DNA from: Exiguobacterium aurantiacum DSM 6208
Lineage (GTDB): Bacteria > Bacillota > Bacilli > Exiguobacteriales > Exiguobacteriaceae
DNA length: 64,000 nt
NCBI RefSeq assembly: GCF_000702585.1
Contig: NZ_JNIQ01000001.1
Location: forward strand, 2,609,001-2,673,000
Reading direction: 5' to 3'
Below the pieces are notes generated by a model that was not told the DNA's origin, made no database searches, and was given only the letters and a program-made list of their open reading frames with translations. Made by a program: the position numbers and the translations under genes. Positions 7,481-14,948 of the stretch are shown here, piece by piece; within the stretch, counting starts at the first letter, position 1, and the number at the start of each line of letters is the position of its first letter.

Positions 7481-8179
7481 ATGTGGAAAGAAAGAATCCG
7501 GTCCTGGGTTCCTAACTCGTTTACGTTCGGTAACTTATTTTGCGGCGTCATCGCCATCGTTTACGCCGCACGGGGCGATTTCTCGAACGCGACGCTCTTG
7601 ATCATCATCGCGATGATGCTCGACAGTCTCGACGGTCGGCTCGCCCGCATGCTCGGGGTGGCGGGCGACTTCGGGAAAGAACTCGATTCACTCGCCGACG
7701 TCGTCACGTTCGGCGTGGCTCCGGCCTTGCTCGCCTATTACACGTTCTTCATCGACTACGGCAACTACGGCCTATTCTTCGCCGCCTTGTTCCCGTTATT
7801 CGGAGCGTACCGTTTGGCCCGCTTCAACTTGTCAGCGACAAACGTGACGGCAAGCTATTTCTCAGGTGTTCCGATCACAGCTGCGGGTGGGCTCCTCGCC
7901 GTCGTTACGACGTTCGGCGATCGCGTCAGCGAACTGCTCACACCAATCTTCTTCACCGGCCTCGCTCTACTCATGGTCAGCCGCGTGCGGATCCCGAGTT
8001 TCAAAGACGTCCCGTTGCCGCGCCACTCGTTCATCATCACGGTCAGCCTCGTCTACTTGACGTATATGATTTTCGCAAGATGGAAGGAATGGCCGTCGTT
8101 CTGGTTCATCGCCGTTACGTTCTACGTTCTCTTCATCGCCTTCTCGTTCGTCAAAAAACGAAAAAGTATGGCTAACTGA
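7481..8179 (+). CDS. pssA: CDP-diacylglycerol-serine O-phosphatidyltransferase
   Basis: 232 residues from ATG 7481 (GATGGAGG 7 nt before). The CDP-alcohol phosphatidyltransferase signature DG-x2-AR-x8-G-x3-D-x3-D is complete (DGRLARMLGVAGDFGKELDSLAD, broken here as DGRLAR / GKELDSLAD). Hydrophobic helices NSFTFGNLFCGVIAIVY, LFPLFGAYRLARFNL and several C-terminal spans fit PssA of Gram-positive type. It makes phosphatidylserine at the membrane, the precursor of phosphatidylethanolamine. No psd gene lies beside it. PgsA-like enzymes share the motif, but the NLFCGVIAIVYA and FSGVPITAAGGLLA segments favour PssA. Confidence 0.88.
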   Translation: MWKERIRSWVPNSFTFGNLFCGVIAIVYAARGDFSNATLLIIIAMMLDSLDGRLARMLGVAGDFGKELDSLADVVTFGVAPALLAYYTFFIDYGNYGLFFAALFPLFGAYRLARFNLSATNVTASYFSGVPITAAGGLLAVVTTFGDRVSELLTPIFFTGLALLMVSRVRIPSFKDVPLPRHSFIITVSLVYLTYMIFARWKEWPSFWFIAVTFYVLFIAFSFVKKRKSMAN

Positions 8180-8208
8180 CGAGCTCCTACAACAGGAGCT
8201 CGTTTTTT
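8180..8208 (+). terminator. Intrinsic terminator of pssA
   Basis: 9-bp stem CGAGCTCCT/AGGAGCTCG with loop ACAAC, then six T. Confidence 0.92.
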
Positions 8209-8221
8209 GTGCACGCATTCA

Positions 8222-8251
8222 TTAGACGCCGGGTAGAAACCTCTTTAGAAT
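8222..8251 (+). promoter_or_regulatory. Candidate promoter of the plus-strand carotenoid block
   Basis: TTAGAC (8222-8227), 18-nt spacer, TAGAAT (8246-8251), 19 nt before the cruF-like start. The -35 is weak. Confidence 0.45.
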
Positions 8252-8269
8252 GGTAAGAGAGGTGATGAA

Positions 8270-9019
8270 ATGAAAGTTTATCCATGGATTTGGAAATGGT
8301 TTGTCGTTTGGTATGGGATCGGCCTCATCTTGGTCGGTTTCGATTTACTCCCGAGTTGGCTCGAATGGGCGAACCCGGTGTTTTTATGGCTTGCCGGTGC
8401 CATCGGGGGCTGGGTCATTGCGGACGGGGTCCGTCACGCCCGCTACATCGTCCCGTTCATCTTTTTCGGATCGATCGCCGTCGAGACGCTCGGCGTCAAA
8501 ACGGGATTCCCGTTCAGTGAATATTTGTACGCGGAGGCGTTCGGGCCGACCGTCTTCGGCGTCCCAATCACGATCGGCGCGGCTTGGCTCGCCGTCATCG
8601 GGGCAAGCTTCGCCGTCGCTCGCTTGTTCAACTTCAAACGCCGAACGCTCTGGCTCGTCCCGTTCCTCGCCGTCTGGCTCGACATGGCGATCGATCCGGT
8701 CGCGGCGAACGTGAAAGGCTATTGGGAATGGGCGAACGATGGCTTATATTATGATATCCCGACACAAAACTTTGTCGGTTGGTTCGGTTTGTCACTCATC
8801 TTTTCTTGGCTCCTCGATCGGTATGAGGTCGAGGCCGAACCGCTCTTGTTGACGCACGGACGCTATTTGTTCGTCATGCTGCACGCCTTGTTCGGCGTCA
8901 CGGCGGTGAACGCCGGCTTATACGGTATCGGCGCGCTCAGCATTGTGACGGCCGGGGTCATCTTCATCGAACGGAGGGTCCGACATGATCGAAGCGAACA
9001 AAAAGAAATGGTTCAATGA
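8270..9019 (+). CDS. cruF: CruF-like carotenoid 1,2-hydratase (DUF422)
   Basis: 249 residues with about seven hydrophobic helices. Segments such as VKTGFPFSEYLYAEAFGP, GVPITIGAAWLAVIG and LDMAIDPVAANVKGYWEW are characteristic of the CruF/DUF422 carotenoid hydratases, which add water to the terminal double bond of linear carotenoid ends. CruF was defined on C40 carotenoids, but here it sits with C30-type genes, so it would hydrate a diapo-carotenoid and create the hydroxyl that is then glycosylated. It starts a four-gene run and overlaps the acyltransferase gene by 35 bp. RBS GAGAGGTGAT precedes ATG 8270. Confidence 0.8.
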   Translation: MKVYPWIWKWFVVWYGIGLILVGFDLLPSWLEWANPVFLWLAGAIGGWVIADGVRHARYIVPFIFFGSIAVETLGVKTGFPFSEYLYAEAFGPTVFGVPITIGAAWLAVIGASFAVARLFNFKRRTLWLVPFLAVWLDMAIDPVAANVKGYWEWANDGLYYDIPTQNFVGWFGLSLIFSWLLDRYEVEAEPLLLTHGRYLFVMLHALFGVTAVNAGLYGIGALSIVTAGVIFIERRVRHDRSEQKEMVQ

Positions 9020-9683
9020 TGTCTTTTCCGTTTTCGTCAAAGAGCGTCAAATCCGTCCGTTCTTCCATACGGTCTACGTGCGCGCTGATGACGTCCCGAC
9101 GCCTGGCTTATTCCTCGCGACCCACAGCTCGTGGTGGGACGGGCTCATCTTATTGATGTTGAACGAACATTACTTACGCCATGACGTCCATGTGTTGATG
9201 GATGAGGACGGCTTGCGCCGTTTCCCGTTCTTCCGCCACTTAGGTGCGTTCTCGATTAAGAAAGGAAAACTGTCCGACGTCCGCGCGTCACTCGCCTATG
9301 CCGGATCATTGTTGAATGACGGCAAGTCGGTCTGGATGTTCCCACAAGGACGTGAGTACCCTCAAGAACATCGTCCGCTCGAGATCGGCACCGGGGCGAC
9401 GATGCTGCTCACGAAACCGGACGTGCGACTATGCGCGATTTATTATGCGTTCGAATCACACGCCGCACCGGTCGTCTATGTCCGGTTTCGCAACCACCGT
9501 GTCGTTTCGGATACACGCAGGCTACAAAAACAAGAACTCGCCGAGGCGCTCGAAAGATTGTACGACGACACGCGGGCTGACGTGATCTCAAAATCTGATC
9601 GCTACGTCGCACTGTTTCCGCCAAAGCGCAGTCTCGCCGATTGGACGGAGCGTCTGCTCGAGATCGCGAGGGGGTGCCGATGA
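8985..9683 (+). CDS. PlsC-type acyltransferase (carotenoid glycoside acylation, inferred)
   Basis: 232 residues. The glycerolphosphate acyltransferase motif H-x4-D is present (HSSWWD) and motif III appears as FPQGRE. Family members transfer acyl groups from acyl-CoA or acyl-ACP. Its place between a carotenoid hydratase and a glycosyltransferase, with overlaps on both sides (35 bp and 4 bp ATGA), suggests that it acylates the sugar of a glycosylated carotenoid, the job done by CrtO in staphyloxanthin synthesis. It lacks the long N-terminal membrane helix of many PlsC enzymes. The carotenoid role is inferred from context. Confidence 0.75.
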   Translation: MIEANKKKWFNDVFSVFVKERQIRPFFHTVYVRADDVPTPGLFLATHSSWWDGLILLMLNEHYLRHDVHVLMDEDGLRRFPFFRHLGAFSIKKGKLSDVRASLAYAGSLLNDGKSVWMFPQGREYPQEHRPLEIGTGATMLLTKPDVRLCAIYYAFESHAAPVVYVRFRNHRVVSDTRRLQKQELAEALERLYDDTRADVISKSDRYVALFPPKRSLADWTERLLEIARGCR

Positions 9684-10747
9684 TCATCTTCTCGCTCACC
9701 CTGCTCATGCTCGTCTTCACGCTCGTCAACTTACTTTTTTTACGACCGCTCACAGCACCGGTGTCCGCCCCGGCCACCGCCGTCTGTATCCCGCTTCGTA
9801 ACGAAGAGCGGAACGTGCCGAAATTGATCGCAAGTTTGAAAGCGGCCCTGCCGGCAGGTTGTCACGTCTATTTATACGAAGATCGTTCGGAAGACAAGAC
9901 GTATGAGGTGCTCCTCCGTGAAATCGATAACGACGAACGCTTCACCATCTTCCGCGGTGTCCCGCTCCCGAAAGGCTGGGCCGGCAAAGTGCACGCCTGT
10001 CACCAGCTCGCGTCACGGACGGCCGAACCGTTTCTTCTCTTCCTCGATGCCGACGTGACGATCGACCACTCGTTCATCGGCCGCATGCACGGGACGCTCA
10101 TCCGCGAACAGGCCGTCTTCTTGTCCGGCTTCCCTCGCTTCCCGACTCCGACTTGGCTCGGCAAACTGCTCATCCCGATGCAACACGTCTTGATCGCCCA
10201 ACATTTGCCGCTGTTTTGGCGAAAAGTGCGTCACCCCGCTTTCGCGGCCGCGAACGGGATGAACGTCCTTGTCGAACGGAAGAGTTATGACGACGTCGGC
10301 GGCCACGCCTCGATCCACGACTCGTTGATCGATGATATCGACCTATGCCGGGAGTTCAAACGCCGAAAAAAAGTGACATCACTCGTCCAAGTGTCGCCTT
10401 ACATCACGTGTGACATGTATGCGACGAATGAAGAAGTGTGGAACGGGTTTTCAAAAAACGTATTCAAGGGAATGAATGAATCAATGGGCATCGCCCTTTA
10501 TTTCTTTATGTATTACGGTATCCAGTTGTCAGCGTTTGTCGCGCTCCTCTTCCGACCGGATCTCCTATCGCTTGGAGGGGTGCTATTCGTCCTCCTCGCC
10601 AGACTCGCCATCGACTTGAGATCCGGCGGACGATTTTTTTGGCTCCATCCGTTCAGCCTCATCGCTTACTTGGCTCTCTTGTCGAGCGCGGTCATCCGAA
10701 AATGGAGACGACAACCGATTACATGGAAAGGCCGAATGTACCCTTAG
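9680..10747 (+). CDS. GT2 glycosyltransferase, CrtQ-like
   Basis: 355 residues; ATG at 9680 overlaps the acyltransferase stop (ATGA). An N-terminal membrane helix (IIFSLTLLMLVFTLVNLLF) precedes a GT2 catalytic domain: CIPLRNEERNVPKLIASL, YEDRSEDKTYEV, PLPKGWAGKVHACHQLA, FLDADVTID (the DxD site) and DDIDLCREFKRR. Two or three C-terminal helices follow. This is the architecture of CrtQ, the diaponeurosporenoate glucosyltransferase of staphylococci. It would attach a sugar to the oxidised or hydrated C30 carotenoid at the membrane. Confidence 0.82.
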   Translation: MIIFSLTLLMLVFTLVNLLFLRPLTAPVSAPATAVCIPLRNEERNVPKLIASLKAALPAGCHVYLYEDRSEDKTYEVLLREIDNDERFTIFRGVPLPKGWAGKVHACHQLASRTAEPFLLFLDADVTIDHSFIGRMHGTLIREQAVFLSGFPRFPTPTWLGKLLIPMQHVLIAQHLPLFWRKVRHPAFAAANGMNVLVERKSYDDVGGHASIHDSLIDDIDLCREFKRRKKVTSLVQVSPYITCDMYATNEEVWNGFSKNVFKGMNESMGIALYFFMYYGIQLSAFVALLFRPDLLSLGGVLFVLLARLAIDLRSGGRFFWLHPFSLIAYLALLSSAVIRKWRRQPITWKGRMYP

Positions 10748-10771
10748 AAAAACGTTAGGAGGCAGAAAGCC

Positions 10772-12238
10772 ATGAAACAGATTGCCATCATCGGAGCCGG
10801 CCTCGGTGGCCTTAGCGCCGCCGTCACGCTTGCGGCTCGCGGTTACGACGTGACCGTCATCGAAAAAAATGAACACGTCGGGGGCAAATTGATGCCCGTC
10901 ATCACGGACAACCACCGGTTTGATTTCGGTCCGAACACGATCACGATGCCGGATGTGTTCCGTTCCGTCATCCGAAACAGCGGGGCCAACCCGGAAGATT
11001 ACTTCGAACTCGTCAAACTCGACACGCATACGGTCAATCATTTCCCGGACGGGTCGACGCTGACGTTCCACTCGGGACGCGAACAGATGGAAGAAGAGAT
11101 TCGGCGTTTGACCGGGGACAAAGCCGACAAGAACCAACTCGCCGAATACTTAGACGAGGCCGAAAAGTTGTTCGATATCGCGAATAACCGCTTCTTCACC
11201 CGAATGGAGACGAAGATGGATACGGGCCTCTGGGCGGACATGATGAAAGTCCACCCGCTCACAAGCCTGCACTCACTCCATAAAAAATACTTTAAGGACC
11301 CGCGCATCATCCAAGCGCTTGACCGCTACGCGACATACATCGGCAGCAGCCCGTATGTGACGCCGGGCACGTTCGCGCTCATCTCTCACCTCGAGCTGAA
11401 CGACGGCGTCTACTATGCGAAAGGTGGAAATTGGACGATTGCGAAAGGTTTCGCCAAACGGGCGAGCGAGCTCGGTGTCGAGTTCAAACTCGGTCACGAA
11501 GTCACGAAGATTGAAGTGTTGAACGGAAAAGCCCACGCCGTCGTCATCGATGACGAGGAAGTGTTGTCGTGCGACGCGGTGCTGTTGAACGGTGAACTGC
11601 TCACCCAATATCCGCGCCTCGTCGAAACGCAACATCGTCCCTCGTTCCCTGTGCCGACACGGGACACGGTCGAGCCGTCCGTCTCGGCGTTCGTCATCAT
11701 GGTCGGACTCAACAAGCGCTTGAACTTGGCGCACCATAACGTCTATTTCTCAGACGACTATGAGGCCGAGTTCCAGGCACTGTTCGAAGAAGAACGTTAC
11801 GCTGACGAACCGACGATCTACATCTCGAACTCTTCTTACACCGACCCGGCGATGGGCGAGGGTGGTGACAACTTGTTCATCCTCGTCAACGCCCCGGCCC
11901 ATTTGACCGACATCGATGCCGAGACGTATGAACATCTGATCCGCCGTCGCCTCCGCCGATTCGGCGTCGAGTGGGACGATGCGGACGTCATGTATCACCG
12001 TCGCGTCACCCCGCACGACTTGACGCGTGATTTTTATGCGTATTACGGGGCGCTTTATGGGACGTCTGCCAATTCGAAAAAAGGTGCGTTCTTCCGTCCG
12101 TCGGCCCGCTCGGAAGATGTCTCGAACATCTGGTTCGCAGGCGGTTCGACCCATCCTGGCGGTGGTAGCCCGATGGTCACGCTTTCAGGACAATTGGCCG
12201 CCCGCTCGATGTTAGAGGACATACCTCTGACAATTTGA
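10772..12238 (+). CDS. crtP: CrtP/CrtNb-like diapocarotenoid oxygenase (phytoene desaturase superfamily)
   Basis: 488 residues. N-terminal FAD-binding GxGxxG motif IGAGLGGLSAAV and E-K at the end of beta2 (VIEKNEHVGGK). It is closer to staphylococcal CrtP than to CrtN: FDFGPNTITMPDVF, YIGSSPYVTPGTFALI, LAHHNVYF and the C-terminal FAGGSTHPGGGSPMVTLSGQ. CrtP/CrtNb oxidises the terminal methyl of 4,4'-diaponeurosporene or diapolycopene to aldehyde/acid. It is last in the plus-strand block, 24 nt after the glycosyltransferase; the SD is in TTAGGAGG. No aldehyde dehydrogenase is seen in the cluster. Confidence 0.8.
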   Translation: MKQIAIIGAGLGGLSAAVTLAARGYDVTVIEKNEHVGGKLMPVITDNHRFDFGPNTITMPDVFRSVIRNSGANPEDYFELVKLDTHTVNHFPDGSTLTFHSGREQMEEEIRRLTGDKADKNQLAEYLDEAEKLFDIANNRFFTRMETKMDTGLWADMMKVHPLTSLHSLHKKYFKDPRIIQALDRYATYIGSSPYVTPGTFALISHLELNDGVYYAKGGNWTIAKGFAKRASELGVEFKLGHEVTKIEVLNGKAHAVVIDDEEVLSCDAVLLNGELLTQYPRLVETQHRPSFPVPTRDTVEPSVSAFVIMVGLNKRLNLAHHNVYFSDDYEAEFQALFEEERYADEPTIYISNSSYTDPAMGEGGDNLFILVNAPAHLTDIDAETYEHLIRRRLRRFGVEWDDADVMYHRRVTPHDLTRDFYAYYGALYGTSANSKKGAFFRPSARSEDVSNIWFAGGSTHPGGGSPMVTLSGQLAARSMLEDIPLTI

Positions 12239-12265
12239 ACATTTTGTGAACAAGAGATTCGACAC

Positions 12266-12297
12266 TTGTCGACAAGTTGCAGACGTGATAATATCAT
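12266..12297 (+). promoter_or_regulatory. Candidate sigma-A promoter of the C-rich hairpin RNA
   Basis: TCGACA (12269-12274), 17-nt spacer, TATCAT (12292-12297): 5/6 matches in each hexamer. An overlapping alternative is TTGTCG-17-TAATAT. It starts 28 bases after the crtP stop. The palindrome TGTAAC-GTTT-GTTACA (12317-12332) lies just after the expected start and could be an operator or the first RNA stem. Confidence 0.5.
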
Positions 12298-12303
12298 ATT
12301 CGA

Positions 12304-12628
12304 GTTCAAGCAGTTTTGTAACGTTTGTTACACCTGTAGCGATCGAATGGCTTCCCCGAGCCAATCGCGTTTTGAACTTGTCACACCCGAGAAAAAGTGA
12401 TGAGCGAGTTTCCCCACTCGTATGCCGTAGCTGGATCAGCATGCATCTGATGTTCCCCCTTAGTCCATCAAGCATCCTGGTTCAGCGAAGATGCCCCATC
12501 GTGTCATTCCCCATGAGACGAGGCACATCTTTAGGTGTTCATCACAAGCCGATCCGTTCGTTTCCCCGATGAACGGGTCAACATAACGCTTACGCCACTT
12601 TTGGTCCCCCGCCAAAAGTGGTTTTTTT
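12304..12628 (+). ncRNA. Candidate ~325-nt small RNA with six C-rich-loop hairpins
   Basis: This gene-free stretch folds into a row of hairpins, each presenting UCCCC in its loop: 12339-12368 (loop TCCCCG), 12405-12420 (TTCCCC), 12430-12486 (long stem GCTGGATCAG/CTGGTTCAGC, loop TTCCCCCTTAGTC), 12488-12531 (loop TCCCC), 12551-12579 (loop GTTTCCCCGAT), and terminator 12595-12628 (loop TCCCCCG). Stems differ in sequence while the loop motif is kept, as expected for selection on structure. UCCC loops that pair with Shine-Dalgarno GGGGA/GGAGG are known from staphylococcal RNAIII and Rsa RNAs and listerial LhrC. A post-transcriptional regulator is therefore likely. A structured 3' UTR of crtP is the main alternative. 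I do not recognise the family. Confidence 0.65.
12595..12628 (+). terminator. Terminator of the small RNA / plus carotenoid block
   Basis: 10-bp stem CCACTTTTGG/CCAAAAGTGG, loop TCCCCCG, then seven T. Confidence 0.92.
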
Positions 12629-12633
12629 GTGCA

Positions 12634-12660
12634 GAAAAAAAGCGACCGCATAGGCGGTCA
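12634..12660 (-). terminator. Terminator of crtM
   Basis: Minus-strand stem GACCGC/GCGGTC followed by seven T. Confidence 0.85.
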
Positions 12661-12661
12661 C

Positions 12662-13501
12662 TCACAGTCTTGCTAATAGCTTTCCTTTTTGAAGCGTCGA
12701 CACATATGCCCGCTTCGTGAAGACGTCGTACTCGTTTTGACGGGCCGCATCCAATATGCCTTCGTATAACAGTGCCGCGGCCTGGACGGGCTTCCGGCTC
12801 GCCGGCGGGTATAGCCGGTGCGTCTTCCGAGCGCTCGCATAGAGCATTTCGGCCCGCTGTGCGAGCGTCTCCCAGACGTCGATGAAGGCAGGTGATACCG
12901 TGCGTGCCAACAGATCGGCTTCGGTCATGCCGTGTCGCTCGAGAACGTCACGGGGCACATAAATGCGGTCCCGGTTCAAGTCTTCACCGACGTCACGCAA
13001 AATGTTCGTCAATTGCATGGCGATGCCGAGGTCGATCGCCCCTTGTCTCAGTTCAGCCTTCATCGCCTCTTCCGGACGTGGCACGAGGATTGGCAACAGC
13101 ATCAAGCCGACGGTGCTCGCCGCATAATAACCGTATTGCTCCGTCTCCTCGAGCGTCGCGTAGCGCGACTTATGTAAGTCCCACTTCATGCCTTCAGCAA
13201 GTTCAAAGAACGGTTCGACGTCCATCTCATACCGTTCCCATACGTCACGGAGCGCCACCCATAAAGCGTCCGTTTGTTCGGCTCCCGTCAAAAAGTGGTC
13301 AAACGCTTGCAAAAACTCCGCCAAACTTTCTTCCGGCCGATCCGATTCATCCACTGCATCGTCTAACGTTCGACAAAACGCATAGACGGCCGTCACAGCT
13401 TGGCGGTCAGGCTTTGAGAGCAACGAGAAGGCCCGATAAAACGTCAACGAGCCTTTCTTCATGATTTCCTCACATTGACGATACGCTTCTTGTGTCGTCA
13501 T
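12662..13501 (-). CDS. crtM: 4,4'-diapophytoene (dehydrosqualene) synthase CrtM
   Basis: 279 residues, typical of squalene/phytoene synthases. Both aspartate-rich Mg-binding motifs are visible: CRTLDDAVDE (DxxxD, about 43-52) and NILRDVGEDLNRDRIYVP. It condenses two prenyl diphosphates; the association with CrtN-type desaturases suggests farnesyl diphosphate and a C30 backbone, though sequence alone does not exclude C40 phytoene synthase. It is last of the minus-strand block and overlaps the preceding desaturase by 32 bp, with GGGGG before the ATG at 13501. Confidence 0.88.
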   Translation of the reverse strand: MTTQEAYRQCEEIMKKGSLTFYRAFSLLSKPDRQAVTAVYAFCRTLDDAVDESDRPEESLAEFLQAFDHFLTGAEQTDALWVALRDVWERYEMDVEPFFELAEGMKWDLHKSRYATLEETEQYGYYAASTVGLMLLPILVPRPEEAMKAELRQGAIDLGIAMQLTNILRDVGEDLNRDRIYVPRDVLERHGMTEADLLARTVSPAFIDVWETLAQRAEMLYASARKTHRLYPPASRKPVQAAALLYEGILDAARQNEYDVFTKRAYVSTLQKGKLLARL

Positions 13502-14948
13502 GGTACGCTGCCCCCATTTCTTCTTCCATTCTCTTCACTAACAGTTGCGATCCAATCATGACGATCGGGACCCCGCCGCACGGATGGACCGAGGCACCGA
13601 CGGCGTAGAGCCGATCGATATGCGCGTACGGGCGCGCCTGCGGCTTGAATGCTGCCGACTGGGCAAGTTTCGGGGCGATGCCGAAGCTCCCCCCTTCAAA
13701 CAACCCGAACCGTTCCGCGTCCATCGGGGTACGAACTTTCATCTCGAGGACGCGGTCGGTAAAGTCAGGCACCATCGCCTCGATCCGCGAGACGAGATGA
13801 TCGATCGTCCCGCTCGCTTCAAAGTGTTCGCGCTCTAACTTGCGCGGCACCGGCACGAGCACGTAAAGCACACTCGTCCCGTCCGGCGCGAGCGTCGCAT
13901 CGATGCGTGACGGATTGAACGTATACATCGCCGGATACTCGCTTAGTTTACCATCTTCGAAGATTGTTCGCATCGAACCAGCAAAATCATTCGGCAAATC
14001 AAATTGATGAACGGGGAGGTCGATGTCACCTGTTACGGTGAAGTACAGGAGCAACGTGCCGCTCGACGGTTCATACGCTTTCGGTTTGACGCCGTCAATG
14101 AGCCGTTCCATGAGCGGGAAATCACCGTTGACGACGACCGCGTCGTACGTCTCACGCACCCCGTCCACAACGACTGCCTTGGCCTGAGCGTTCTCGACGA
14201 TGACCCGTTCGACCGCGACGTTCATGTTGAACGTGACACCCCGCTTTTTCAGCTCTTGTTCTAATTTCGTCGCCAAGGAGAAATATCCTCCTTTGACGTA
14301 CCAGATGCCTTCTTCTTGTTCACGATACGGGATGAGTCCGTAAAGTGAAGGTGTCGCATACGGGTTCCCACCAATGTAAAGCGTCTGGAGGCTATAGGCG
14401 ACGCGCAGACGTTCGTCTTTGAAGAAGCGTTTCATGTTCTCGTGGGCGGTCTCGTACGCTTTCAACCGCATGAGGAGGAGCAACAGTTTCGGTTCAAACA
14501 AATCCGACTTCGCCTTATACCCACGGTCTAGGAACGTCTCAAATCCGATTTGGTATTCTTCACGCTTTTGCCCCATGTAGCGGCGAAACCCGTCCCCTTC
14601 TCCGAACATGCGCTCCACTTCTTCGGCTTGGCGCTCGATGTCGCGATACTTGTAAAACGTCGTCCCGTCTTCGTAGCGGAGACGATACAACGGGTCGACT
14701 TCGAGCAGTTCGAGCTCTTGTTCCGGGAAGCCCGCTTCTTTCAGCTGGCTCTTCAGCTTGCTCGGCAACAACACGATCGTCGGGCCTTCATCGACGCGGG
14801 CCCCGTTCTCAAACTCGACGTAGTTGAGACGGCCCCCGACGCGATCTTCTTTCTCGTAAATCGTGATGTCGAGCGCCGGATACTTATGGGTCAGCAAGAG
14901 GGCCGCGTAGAGCGACCCGATGCCGGCCCCGACGAAACTAATCTTCAT
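13470..14948 (-). CDS. CrtN-like carotenoid desaturase/oxidase, second paralogue
   Basis: 492 residues. FAD motif VGAGIGSLYAALLL, then YEKEDRVGGRLNYVEF. The substrate-side segment is DEGPTIVLLPSKLKSQL, unlike the DRGPTFLNMP form of its neighbour, and the C-terminal FAD motif is AVGASVHPCGGVPIVMIGSQ. It belongs to the CrtI/CrtN superfamily. Bacillales C30 clusters often carry three such enzymes (CrtNa, CrtNb, CrtNc) splitting desaturation and terminal oxidation; which step this one performs is not decided by sequence. It overlaps the upstream crtN by 4 bp (ATGA), so translation is coupled. Confidence 0.75.
   Translation of the reverse strand: MKISFVGAGIGSLYAALLLTHKYPALDITIYEKEDRVGGRLNYVEFENGARVDEGPTIVLLPSKLKSQLKEAGFPEQELELLEVDPLYRLRYEDGTTFYKYRDIERQAEEVERMFGEGDGFRRYMGQKREEYQIGFETFLDRGYKAKSDLFEPKLLLLLMRLKAYETAHENMKRFFKDERLRVAYSLQTLYIGGNPYATPSLYGLIPYREQEEGIWYVKGGYFSLATKLEQELKKRGVTFNMNVAVERVIVENAQAKAVVVDGVRETYDAVVVNGDFPLMERLIDGVKPKAYEPSSGTLLLYFTVTGDIDLPVHQFDLPNDFAGSMRTIFEDGKLSEYPAMYTFNPSRIDATLAPDGTSVLYVLVPVPRKLEREHFEASGTIDHLVSRIEAMVPDFTDRVLEMKVRTPMDAERFGLFEGGSFGIAPKLAQSAAFKPQARPYAHIDRLYAVGASVHPCGGVPIVMIGSQLLVKRMEEEMGAAYHDDTRSVSSM

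Noticed and set aside
12212-12475. 87-codon minus frame over the small-RNA candidate
   Set aside because: No SD, no recognisable domain, and crosses the end of crtP; the hairpin series explains the region better.
12240-12594. RsmZ/CsrA-type RNA on the minus strand, since loops would read GGGGA
   Set aside because: The promoter hexamers and the T-run terminator are on the plus strand; the minus strand only shows the crtM terminator entering the region.
12300-12600. Possible CRISPR-like repeat array
   Set aside because: The recurring element is a short loop motif inside stems of different sequence and spacing; no constant-length direct repeats or spacers.
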